Shown here one piece after another: positions 40,201 to 48,052 of a stretch of 64,000 nt of DNA. A program made the translations under genes and the position numbers. The notes under the pieces were generated by a model that was not told the DNA's origin, made no database searches, and worked only from the letters and a program-made list of their open reading frames with translations. Source of the stretch: Hespellia sp. (GTDB lineage Bacteria; Bacillota; Clostridia; Lachnospirales; Lachnospiraceae); contig JAQUUC010000001.1 in assembly GCA_028694105.1 (NCBI GenBank), positions 1 to 64,000 of the forward strand. Direction: 5' to 3'. How positions within the stretch are numbered: position 1 is the first letter of the stretch; each line of letters starts with the position of its first letter.

Positions 40201-43132
40201 ATCTGGATGTCGTTTCCCACATTTCCCACAGAGATGTTCCATTATTCGACATGAATCCCCAGCTTGGATATGTTACCTGCTGTGCAATCTTATATGCAAC
40301 ATCGGCATAACCGTTATCTGTCAGAACTGGCAGGATTAGCTTTGTGCCCACACAGCCCGTATCAAGATGAAATTCTTTATCACGGATGTCTTTTACAAGA
40401 TTTGTAACGACAGCCTCCTTATACTCCTCTGGAACCAGACCATAAGCCAGTGGAACCAGCTGTGAGGTCTGACGGTATTCGCTTCTGGTACCTGCCTGTG
40501 ACCAGGTCAGCGTACGGTAAATCTGCTTCTCAGAATCATAAAATTTGTCATTAAACGCTGTATAAATATTGGCCATAGCGTCTGAATACTGCGCGGCATC
40601 TTCTGTTTTTCCCAACCGTTCTGCCAGTTGTTTCATCACATCCAAAAGATGGTAGGCAAAACCTGTACCACATATTCCGGATCCCTCACTCGGGCTCTCG
40701 CTATAGTCTGCATTCTCATTGTCCTGACCCATCGGAGATACCCAGTCGGCAAGCTGACCGTCTGACCAGGTCCATCCATTTTTCTCACTCTCCGCAATAT
40801 CCTTGAGCGCAAGTACTCTCATCGCTTCATATTGCTCGCTGAGGTAACTTTCATTTCCGTAGACTTTTATCATCTCGTCCACGCCGAATACGAAGATCGA
40901 ATTCCACACCACTGAGTTGTCATTTCCCCAGCCGGTAGTCGGCACCATATTCGGGACATTTCCAAGCTCATTCTGGCAGTCTTCCATTGTCTCGATAAAC
41001 TGGGTGAGCATTCTCTCATAATCGTAATTATAATTCATTGTCTGAAGAGCTACATTTGCATCTCCGAGCCATCCATTCTTTTCCCATACAGGAGTGTCCG
41101 TTGGTTTTCCCTGCATGTTGTTGTTCATTGTCGTCATCATCATCTGATGCATCGAATTCAGCAAAGTATCTGAAGTCTCAAAGCTTCCCGTAACATCCTG
41201 ATCATTGCTTACCCGGTAGCAGACAAGATCGTCTCCCGTTAATTCTCCTCTGTATCCATCAATCTGTACATACTGATATCCCTTATAACTGAACTTTGGT
41301 TCGAAGGTTTCCACGTCCTGTCCGCCCTTGCAGATATAGTTGTCCTGCTGGTTATAAGCTCTCGGCCACCATCCGCTGTTTACGCCGTCCTTACCGCCTA
41401 ACTTCTCAACCTGTCCGTCATCTTTAAGTTTTTCACCATAGGTGACTGTTACCTTGTCACCTTCTTGTGCATCTTTTATATCCAGTTTGATCCAGCCTGC
41501 GAGCATCTCCGGAACACTGAGTACGTAAGATCCGTTCTCCAGCTTTGTAATCTGAGAATTATCCAGCGTAATACTCTTGGTACGACGGATCGGATCCATT
41601 AACTGTGCCTTCAGGGTGCCCTCAGGCGCTTCCATATTCTGTGCATATCCCCAAGACTGTTCGTCGTATCCAGCCTCATCGTATCCAGTTAATTCTTTTC
41701 TTGCATCGTAGGTCTCTCCATAGTAAATGCTGTTCGATGTGATCGGACCATTTTTGGTTCCTCGCCAGGTCTCATCCGTCACAACCGATTCTTTGGTTCC
41801 ATCCTCATATTCTATCTCAAGTTCCATTCTGAGTTTCGGATCGTCCCTCCATGCTGCATCCTGCCAATTCCATACCGAACACGTCTCATTATAGAAGCTG
41901 TTTCCCAACTCCACTCCGATGGCGTTGTCTCCGTCTTTGATTAACGATGTAACATCAAATACGCGGTAGAGTACGGTCTGGGTGTACTGTGTATTGGCAC
42001 AGTTCATGACAGAATCATCCGGAAGCTGTCCGTTGATTTTCAGTTCAAAGAATCCCGGTCCACTGATATAGGCACGTGCGTTCTTTATCGCCTGAGATGT
42101 TTTAAATTCTTTTCTCAGCACGGTAGCACGAAATGTCGCATCATCTGTTGGGCTTACCTGCGTTCCCCACGGGCCGATACCATAAGTTCCGTATTGTGTT
42201 GGCTTGTCCCATGAAGCATCGTCTATGTCCTTTTGCTCCCAGCCCTCTACTTCTGACTGATTGACTTTCCAGTTCTCGTCTGTCACGACGGTATCTATCG
42301 AGCCATCACTGTAGACGATTTCTATTTTTCCCAATAAACCAGAGTAACCCCTGGAGGTGTTGGTGGCTGACACTGCAATACTGTTATCTCCAGCTTCGAT
42401 GTACGAAGTAACATCATACAGGATACCGTTCTTCCAGGCATCCTCTCCGCCATTTTCTCCCACTTTATCTCCATTTATATAGGCAGTATACTCATCGTCC
42501 GCAGTAATTCCCAGATAGACATTACTGATCTGTTTCTCTGTATCTGCTGTAAAATTCTGTCTGAAATACTGTGTTCCGGCCTCTAAGTTGCTGCTCATGT
42601 CTGTGCTGCTTTCATTCGGTGCTTTCCATATCCATTTTGCACCCTCAAAGGTCATCTCACTGCTGCTTACACCAATCCAGTCCCCTTTCCATTCCTCCTG
42701 TGAAAAGATTCCTGTAACAAAGCTGGAAACTTCACTCCAGCCGGTAGCCTGACCAGCCTCATCCCAGGACTGTACTGTCCAGAAATATTCTGTACGGGAA
42801 CTTAAATCTTCCCCCTGGTACACGATATCATAATTCTTGCTTCCTTCTGTTTTTCCCGAATCCCAAAGATCGCCTTTATGTGCCTCGGCACCCCCACGGG
42901 TCGAGGATACAATGATCTGATAAGCTGACTGGCTTTTGTCATACCCATCCGAATTCAGCTTCCAGCTGAAAGCAGGATTCGGATCATCCACACCAAGTGG
43001 TTCTGTCATGTTTTCCACTTTGGGCTGACTGATCCCCATCTGCTCTCCCTGCGCTTTTACACTTGATACAGGCAGCATGCTTACTGCGGTAACAAATGCC
43101 AGCAACAACGTCAAATACCTCTTTTTTTTCAA
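37292..43132 (-). CDS. Giant cell-wall-anchored GH78 alpha-L-rhamnosidase
   Basis: A 1,946-residue exo-enzyme removing terminal L-rhamnose. Numbering of the ORF track: signal peptide (to about 33), Fn3-like domain (38-150), beta-sandwich modules (150-340), rhamnosidase N-domain (340-500), a jelly roll (510-640), (alpha/alpha)6 catalytic domain (650-1010) with TDTPVWEKNGWLGDA and YPSWGFMSNNGTSLWEMWE, a C-terminal beta domain (to 1110), FIVAR-like helices (1120-1255), an F5/8-type carbohydrate-binding domain (1255-1415), Ig/MBG-like repeats, an InlB-type repeat (about 1810-1885), a Gly/Asn linker and the anchor KVKTGDEGG plus helix and KKLRRSR. GGAGG precedes TTG at 43132 by 7 nt, so translation begins there, not at the upstream GTG of the ORF track. 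Confidence 0.92.
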   Translation of the reverse strand: MKKKRYLTLLLAFVTAVSMLPVSSVKAQGEQMGISQPKVENMTEPLGVDDPNPAFSWKLNSDGYDKSQSAYQIIVSSTRGGAEAHKGDLWDSGKTEGSKNYDIVYQGEDLSSRTEYFWTVQSWDEAGQATGWSEVSSFVTGIFSQEEWKGDWIGVSSSEMTFEGAKWIWKAPNESSTDMSSNLEAGTQYFRQNFTADTEKQISNVYLGITADDEYTAYINGDKVGENGGEDAWKNGILYDVTSYIEAGDNSIAVSATNTSRGYSGLLGKIEIVYSDGSIDTVVTDENWKVNQSEVEGWEQKDIDDASWDKPTQYGTYGIGPWGTQVSPTDDATFRATVLRKEFKTSQAIKNARAYISGPGFFELKINGQLPDDSVMNCANTQYTQTVLYRVFDVTSLIKDGDNAIGVELGNSFYNETCSVWNWQDAAWRDDPKLRMELEIEYEDGTKESVVTDETWRGTKNGPITSNSIYYGETYDARKELTGYDEAGYDEQSWGYAQNMEAPEGTLKAQLMDPIRRTKSITLDNSQITKLENGSYVLSVPEMLAGWIKLDIKDAQEGDKVTVTYGEKLKDDGQVEKLGGKDGVNSGWWPRAYNQQDNYICKGGQDVETFEPKFSYKGYQYVQIDGYRGELTGDDLVCYRVSNDQDVTGSFETSDTLLNSMHQMMMTTMNNNMQGKPTDTPVWEKNGWLGDANVALQTMNYNYDYERMLTQFIETMEDCQNELGNVPNMVPTTGWGNDNSVVWNSIFVFGVDEMIKVYGNESYLSEQYEAMRVLALKDIAESEKNGWTWSDGQLADWVSPMGQDNENADYSESPSEGSGICGTGFAYHLLDVMKQLAERLGKTEDAAQYSDAMANIYTAFNDKFYDSEKQIYRTLTWSQAGTRSEYRQTSQLVPLAYGLVPEEYKEAVVTNLVKDIRDKEFHLDTGCVGTKLILPVLTDNGYADVAYKIAQQVTYPSWGFMSNNGTSLWEMWETTSRSLGHYFLGTYDEWFYSGIGGIKDISDGYQAFTLEPNVGGGLTYANTSVETVRGNVKSNWTLEGSQSAYDISVPVGATATIVLPGTSADAVTSDGKPVTTETPGVHSVDAKDGKVTIVAGSGNYTFSATVAPAAPDKIDLRVAINNASALKQIDYDQEAWNTFSEVLDRAIAVRDDAEAQQETIDSMTKELAAASAELKNHINQSRIALKEAIAASETANPTAHPKLYVNNYNDAYQAAVAGSTNVDLTNEELDQLTAALTKAKEDLDANTFENYALRAETKANSSNNDDYWGWNINKLTDGDRKNINNKEYAGYCSSGEKKESDHQEWVSVDLGDEKEINSVTMYGSTQLPDVANSCYSFPKTFDIQVSTDGTTWTTVHSEENYPIPSYGPVYFTFEPVKARYVKIDVKNLNPKASDNNFYYMQLTELEVYNSEQEITAAALSPEYKAPEASVLYGNKLADFSDVNAELDTRDVITGTWTAFDSEGEAVDINSTNLDVGNYSAKLTFTAPDGFHFASALAGDEKTVEENGKKLVFTYTVEVKKAAAPQIEEKEVDINVTLDRNGSVDLGSLIQDYGLAESYTIGEIQDEDEILDEPAPAIDPETSLLTFTAKLTAPEEKTAVIPVTAVMKNYEDIAISVRVNLTGKTPVTIRSTAEDTQYTQAPYEGLAEPEASVPGSQEAYAGGFTVTYSTPDQTAPVDSGTYTVTIEPQDKENYVGSWSGSFTISPKEITVKTLDKTIETTEELPSLEAPVLGEDYTVDGLIGEDALVASVTMQYLDAAGNPVIPDTSKAGSYVIDISNVDAGGNYTVVYEKGALSINAKLYNITVTDGTANKQTAAAGESIAITANKAAEGKEFRGWTSDDDRVIFEDASKESTVFTMPAQDVTITANYQDKKPGSDTKPGETPGGNGNSGNNTGGNSGSGTKNHNTNKVKTGDEGGIGLLLFGILLTLSAGTVVTLTVKKLRRSR

Positions 43133-43165
43133 TGCTATACCTCCACTCACTCTTCTCTCAATATT

Positions 43166-43222
43166 TTACATTAATGTAATTATTCAAAGTATAAGCTATG
43201 GTACGCAAGAATACCTATGGTA
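43166..43222 (-). promoter_or_regulatory. Rhamnosidase promoter region with direct repeat and palindrome
   Basis: A -10-like TATACT (43193-43188) has no good -35; instead two copies of TACCATAG (43222-43215 and 43203-43196, 19-nt period) cover the -35 area, as expected for an activator-dependent promoter. Downstream lies the perfect palindrome TTACATTAATGTAA (43166-43179). I see no terminator between dctP and this promoter. Confidence 0.5.
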
Positions 43223-43257
43223 ATATTATTGGATTCTGGGTATTTTTTTAATAAATC

Positions 43258-44280
43258 TTATTCTGTATAAAGATCAAATAACGTTTGTCCTACCTGATTT
43301 CGAATTTCTTCATATAAATCAGCGGACTCTTCTCTCATCTCCTCCTTTAAGTCGTCGGAGAGGGTCACGATTTCTGTCCCTGATTCTTCTATGCTCTCAA
43401 GCCGGTCTGTCACACGTTCATCCGCCTGCTCTCTGGCATATGTTACGGCAGTCTCGCAGGCCTGTTCTAAAATTTCCTGCTGCTTTTGCGTGATGTCCTT
43501 AAAAAGATCTGCATTCATAATCAGTGTAATATAATGTGGTAAATGATTTGTTTCGATTACATAGTTCTGCTGTTCATAGAGCTTTCCCGAAACGATGACC
43601 TCTACCGGATTTTCTTCCGCATCAATTGTTTTCTGCTGAAGTCCGATATACACCTCACTAAATGCCATCGGTGTCGGATTCGCTCCAAGCGTCTGCCAGA
43701 AGGCAAGATGATTTGCATTTTCCATGGTTCGTATTTTGAGCCCCGTAAAATCCGAGATTTGTTCAATTTTCTTATTTGCCGTCATCACACGGAAACCCTG
43801 ATCCGCAATTCCCAGAAGGTGATACCCACCGTCTTCATAGACCGTTTCAATCTGCTCATAAAAAAGCTCATCATCCACGGCATCCCGCGCCTGCTCAATC
43901 GTATCAAAGACACACGGTGTATCAAATACCGCCGTTTGGGACATGTAGCTCACCTGCGGCGCTGTGTTCTGCACCACAAATGGAATGTCTCCTTCCTTAC
44001 AGCAGTCAAGCAGCTCTGAGTCATTGCCGATGGTTGAATTTGGATAGATTTCAATCTGCATTTCCCCATCACTTAAGCGGTCTGTTTCCTCCGCAAATTT
44101 CTCAGCAAACACCTGTGTTACCGTATCCTCCGGGCTGCTTGTCCCCAGCTGCCAGACATAAGTTTTCTCTTTCGTTTCCGTCTCTTTCTGCACGCATCCG
44201 GTCAGGGCAAGCAGCATAGTTCCTGCAAGCAGTGCCGCCCAAATACGCTGGTTCCATTTTCTATTCCTTCTTTTTCTCAT
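43258..44280 (-). CDS. dctP: TRAP transporter substrate-binding protein
   Basis: A 340-residue lipoprotein: signal peptide with lipobox LLALTGC, then a DctP-type binding domain (TYVWQLGTSSPEDTVTQVFAEKFAE, GLKIRTMENANHLAFWQTLGANPTPMAFSEVYIGLQQKTIDAEENP in parts). The Arg in LKIRTMEN normally holds the carboxylate of the ligand, so an organic or sugar acid is expected. Encoded last, 12 nt after dctM, in the eleven-gene operon; GGAGG precedes the ATG. No terminator follows in the 107 nt before the rhamnosidase promoter. Confidence 0.95.
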   Translation of the reverse strand: MRKRRNRKWNQRIWAALLAGTMLLALTGCVQKETETKEKTYVWQLGTSSPEDTVTQVFAEKFAEETDRLSDGEMQIEIYPNSTIGNDSELLDCCKEGDIPFVVQNTAPQVSYMSQTAVFDTPCVFDTIEQARDAVDDELFYEQIETVYEDGGYHLLGIADQGFRVMTANKKIEQISDFTGLKIRTMENANHLAFWQTLGANPTPMAFSEVYIGLQQKTIDAEENPVEVIVSGKLYEQQNYVIETNHLPHYITLIMNADLFKDITQKQQEILEQACETAVTYAREQADERVTDRLESIEESGTEIVTLSDDLKEEMREESADLYEEIRNQVGQTLFDLYTE

Positions 44281-44292
44281 GTCATTTCCTCC

Positions 44293-45579
44293 TTACAGTG
44301 TCAGACTGATTGCCGGAATAAATGTAATCATAAGCAATGCAACCAGAAATAGAAGAATCATCGGTAACGCTTTCTTTGCAATATCCATAACCGGAATTTC
44401 TGCAAGTGAGCTCGCAACAAACAGATTGACCCCGATTGGCGGTGTCACAAAACCAATTGCCAGATTCACGACCATTACAATACCAAACTGAATCGGGTCC
44501 ATTCCGATTTCCACGATAATCGGAAGAAGAATCGGTGTTGTAATCAGGATGGCAGGACTGGTATCCATGACCATTCCAACAAACAGCAGGAACAGATTGA
44601 TTACAAGTAAAATAACAATCGGCTGTGTAAATGTATTCAAAATCCATCCACTGACTCCCTGCGGTACTTTTAAAAGTGTCAGCGTTCTCGAAAATGCAGT
44701 CGAGGAGATCAGAATAAACATCAGCGGTCCATATGTATGTACTGCCTCCGAACAAATAGCAAGGATATCTTTGACTTTTAACGATTTGTAAATCACAATA
44801 CTGACAAAGAGTGCATAGAACACGGAAATAACCGCTGCTTCCGTAGGTGATGCAATTCCGCCGTAGATACAGCCCAAAATGATAACCGGTGTCATCAGTG
44901 CCCAGATTCCCTCTTTCATCAGTTTGAGAAAACCACGTTCTCGCAGCATCCCAACAACCGCATCAATCTGTTCTTTGTCTTCTCCATATTTCCAGCAATG
45001 ATACTGTGCGTATCCCATGAGAAGAACTGCAATTAATATGCCCGGTATAATCCCGGCTTTGAACAGATTTCCGACGGATTCTCCGGAAGCCATAGAATAT
45101 AGAATAAACGGAATACTCGGCGGTATAATAACTCCAAGGCCTCCCGCCACGGCTACGATTGCTGTCGAAAACTTTTTGTCATATCCAAGATTTGACAAAA
45201 TGGGAATCGTCATGCTGCCCACCGCCGCTACCGTTGCAGGCGCGGAACCTGAGATTGCTCCGTAAAACAGGCAGGTAATAATAACTGCGCATGGAACGCC
45301 GGCTCTGAATTTCCCAAAAAAATAGGTGAAGATGTCAAAGAGCTTTCGCGACACGCCGCCTCTTGCCATAATAATCCCGGAGAGAACGAACATCGGGATC
45401 GCCAGCAATGGAAAGCTGTCGAGTCCACTCAGCATGGAGCGCACGATATAATATACGCTGACCGGAAATTCCTGATCCAGTATTCCCGGCAGAGTTGACA
45501 CAATTCCAAGTGAGCTGCCGATCGGGATCGATATCACAAGAAGGACTAGAAATGCTATAAACACAATTGCTATCTGCAT
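44293..45579 (-). CDS. dctM: TRAP transporter large permease
   Basis: A 428-residue membrane protein of the DctM family with about 12 helices, including SIPIGSSLGIVSTLPG, MFVLSGIIMARGGVSRKLFD, ISGSAPATVAAVGSMTIP, ALLMGYAQYHCWKYG and VMDTSPAILITTPILLPI with GFVTPPIGVNLFVAS near the C-terminus. It is the ion-coupled translocating subunit. Overlaps dctQ by 10 nt. Confidence 0.97.
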   Translation of the reverse strand: MQIAIVFIAFLVLLVISIPIGSSLGIVSTLPGILDQEFPVSVYYIVRSMLSGLDSFPLLAIPMFVLSGIIMARGGVSRKLFDIFTYFFGKFRAGVPCAVIITCLFYGAISGSAPATVAAVGSMTIPILSNLGYDKKFSTAIVAVAGGLGVIIPPSIPFILYSMASGESVGNLFKAGIIPGILIAVLLMGYAQYHCWKYGEDKEQIDAVVGMLRERGFLKLMKEGIWALMTPVIILGCIYGGIASPTEAAVISVFYALFVSIVIYKSLKVKDILAICSEAVHTYGPLMFILISSTAFSRTLTLLKVPQGVSGWILNTFTQPIVILLVINLFLLFVGMVMDTSPAILITTPILLPIIVEIGMDPIQFGIVMVVNLAIGFVTPPIGVNLFVASSLAEIPVMDIAKKALPMILLFLVALLMITFIPAISLTL

Positions 45580-46061
45580 GATGTATCCTCCTTTATTTTC
45601 CGAATCTCCAAAAACATTTTCTGTATCAGCCGGATTTCAGCAAGCAGAAATCCGACGAGTGGTGCCAATTGAAGTATCCACATTGGCATCTGCATTGCCG
45701 TGCTGACCTGACCGCTTGCAAACACAATGACAAGACTTCTTCCTGCCGTCGGTATCAGATACAGAAAGAAAAGAAATTCAATTGCATAGTCAATGAAAAA
45801 TACGATTGATTTTGCTTTTGGTTTCATTTTTTCTGTCAGTTGTTCCAGCCGTATCGCAATAGATCTTTCGACTGCAAAGCTGATACTCAGAAATCCACTC
45901 CACACAAACAGATAACGTGTGAGTTCTTCCGTCCATGACATAGAAGCATTAAAAATATATCTCATACAGATTTGAAAACCCATCACCAGCGTCATGATAA
46001 TCAGGAAAAAAATCATCATCGCTTCTTCAAAGTTCTCATTGATCCACTTTATTTTTTTCAT
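45570..46061 (-). CDS. dctQ: TRAP transporter small permease
   Basis: A 163-residue protein with four helices and the DctQ motif MSWTEELTRYLFVWSGFLS. GGAGG 5 nt upstream places the start at MKKIKWINEN; the ORF-track start lies inside the MFS gene. It joins DctM to form the membrane part of the TRAP transporter. Confidence 0.95.
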   Translation of the reverse strand: MKKIKWINENFEEAMMIFFLIIMTLVMGFQICMRYIFNASMSWTEELTRYLFVWSGFLSISFAVERSIAIRLEQLTEKMKPKAKSIVFFIDYAIEFLFFLYLIPTAGRSLVIVFASGQVSTAMQMPMWILQLAPLVGFLLAEIRLIQKMFLEIRKIKEDTSCR

Positions 46062-46071
46062 GGGCACCTCC

Positions 46072-47286
46072 CTACTCGGCTGCACAATTCACCATATGAC
46101 TGTATCTTAGATTTACAAACAGTGCCAGAATCACACCTGCAACTGTAATTACAATATTCAGAAGAATCACGGCTCCCGCACCGTTCGAGGCCCCCAGAGT
46201 ACCCGCAAGTGTCAGTATCGTATAATTTGACAGACTCGAAGCAATCATGATAATGCTGGTGATCGTTCCCTTGATCTGTGGGAACAGGTCATTTACCGTT
46301 GCCGTTGCAAGCTGAAGGACTCCTCCTGCTGCGAAATAACCGATTACAAACGCTCCGACCAGACAGACTGCCGGCGTGCGAATCAAATAAACCAGCGTCA
46401 GCATTACAACGGATACCATCGGATAAATAAGCAGGAAGCGCACTTCCTTGATTTTATTGACCAGAATCGCCGTCACAAAGATTGCAACAATGGTTCCTGC
46501 AGAATAATAAGTCTGCATCATACCTGGATCCGACATCTTTGCCACTTCTTTGCCAAAGGTCTGTGCACAGTTGAGCCAAAGCTGAAATGTTGCCGTGCAG
46601 GTAAACCCGATCAGTATGAGTGCGATGCTTTCCGGCGAAAATTTTGCACTTTTCAGACTTTGAAGAAACGAAGGCTGTGCCCCGCCTTGCTGTTTCTTTT
46701 GTGGCAGTGGAATCTGAGTCACCATAATTCCAATGACAAAGATTGCTCCCGCCGCTGCATACATCAGCACGTTATAAGAAAGGTTATTTGCTGCAATTGC
46801 GCCTAACATAAACGGAATCAGAAGCTGTGCCCCGGATAGAAATAATTTGGTCAGCATCGTTGCAAGACCGGATCTGGGTTCAAGTAATTCAACACACGCT
46901 GGAATCACACCTGTATCCAGAAATGAATTTGCTGCACCGCCGAAAATAGCTGCAATGTATGCCGTCTGCATATTCGGTGACCATGCAATTCCGACAAAAA
47001 ACAAGATATAAAGACCAATTCCAATTAACGAGGAGCATCTTCTCCCCATCCGGTCTGATATCGGACCGGAAAACGGAAGCGAGATTAATCGTCCCAGTCC
47101 CAGTGCTGCCGCAACCATTGTGACCTGTTCCAGTCCTGAGCCCCATCGTCCGGACAGAAATTCCTTGATTGCCTGCTGCCCAAGAAGGGACGCACCGATT
47201 CCATGAATAAAATAGTTCAGATATAGTACAAGTGCACTCCCATAATAAGACTGTCTGCTTCTCTCATTCTTCTTTTTTTCACTCAT
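46072..47286 (-). CDS. Major facilitator superfamily transporter
   Basis: A 404-residue protein with 12 predicted helices and the MFS loop motif GPISDRMGRRCSS between helices 2 and 3. The start is MSEKKKNERS at 47286 with GGAG 6 nt upstream, overlapping the aroD stop by 8 nt. Placed between a 3-dehydroquinate dehydratase and a TRAP system it is most likely an uptake or exchange carrier for the same acid (shikimate and quinate carriers exist in this superfamily), but the substrate is inferred from context. Confidence 0.92.
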   Translation of the reverse strand: MSEKKKNERSRQSYYGSALVLYLNYFIHGIGASLLGQQAIKEFLSGRWGSGLEQVTMVAAALGLGRLISLPFSGPISDRMGRRCSSLIGIGLYILFFVGIAWSPNMQTAYIAAIFGGAANSFLDTGVIPACVELLEPRSGLATMLTKLFLSGAQLLIPFMLGAIAANNLSYNVLMYAAAGAIFVIGIMVTQIPLPQKKQQGGAQPSFLQSLKSAKFSPESIALILIGFTCTATFQLWLNCAQTFGKEVAKMSDPGMMQTYYSAGTIVAIFVTAILVNKIKEVRFLLIYPMVSVVMLTLVYLIRTPAVCLVGAFVIGYFAAGGVLQLATATVNDLFPQIKGTITSIIMIASSLSNYTILTLAGTLGASNGAGAVILLNIVITVAGVILALFVNLRYSHMVNCAAE

Positions 47287-48052
47287 TTTCCTCTCCTTGT
47301 CTTGTATGTAAAATGTCCAGCATAACTTCCACATCCTTCAAATGCATCTGTCCCGGTGCGGAACTTCTGACTGTGCTGCCAAATGTAAGTGCTGAACCAA
47401 AGATTTCGCCGCTCACCCGGCTGATTTTACCCAGATCATTCATTGACATTGTAATCAGTGGTCCGTCTGCATGCACGTTCGCATACTGATTGGTTGCCGA
47501 TAAGAGTGTCAGTACATCCTCTGCGTTGTGCGGCATCACTGCAATTTTCGGAACATCTGCTCCCAGCTCGCGCATCCTGCAAAGGCGCTCCACAATCACC
47601 TGTTCATTTGGTGTGCCCTCAAAATCATGATTGGAAATGACCACGACACAATGGTGTTCATGTGCAAGCTGACTGAGACTCTGACAGACCTCATCTCCCA
47701 TAAATAATTCGATATCAATCATATCCACGACTTCTCTGCGAATCACATACTCATTGATTGCCATATATTCTTCCTGCGTAATGACGTTGTCGCACCCTTC
47801 CGTCCGAAAGGTAAACAGAATGGGAAGCTGCTCCAGTATCTCACGCATATTTTTCGCGATTTGAATGACATCATTCAAATGGTGGACTTCCACAAAATGA
47901 TCCACACGCCACTCTACAAGATCTGCTCCGCCTTCTTTGGCAAGCTTTGCTTCTTTCAGGATTTCCGTTTCTGTTTTTCCCGTGATTGGCACACATATCT
48001 TCGGTTTTCCAGCACCCAGTTCCATCTCTCTTATCATTATCGATTTTCTCAT
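47279..48052 (-). CDS. aroD: 3-dehydroquinate dehydratase, type I
   Basis: A 257-residue TIM-barrel enzyme that dehydrates 3-dehydroquinate to 3-dehydroshikimate through a Schiff base. Seen are KICVPITGKTETEIL, ADLVEWRVDHF, the catalytic His in VISNHDFEGTP and the Schiff-base Lys in VPKIAVMPHN, followed by SGEIFGSALTFGS and SSAPGQM. The length is standard. The ATG overlaps the stop of the flavin oxidoreductase (ATGA). Its place inside a transport and oxidoreductase operon, away from other aro genes, suggests a catabolic rather than biosynthetic role. Confidence 0.95.
   Translation of the reverse strand: MRKSIMIREMELGAGKPKICVPITGKTETEILKEAKLAKEGGADLVEWRVDHFVEVHHLNDVIQIAKNMREILEQLPILFTFRTEGCDNVITQEEYMAINEYVIRREVVDMIDIELFMGDEVCQSLSQLAHEHHCVVVISNHDFEGTPNEQVIVERLCRMRELGADVPKIAVMPHNAEDVLTLLSATNQYANVHADGPLITMSMNDLGKISRVSGEIFGSALTFGSTVRSSAPGQMHLKDVEVMLDILHTRQGEENE

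Noticed and set aside
37292-43150. Possibility that the rhamnosidase frame is a fusion artefact
   Set aside because: The domain order (signal, GH78 modules, binding domains, Ig repeats, sorting tail) is continuous and sensible, without internal ribosome sites or frame breaks.
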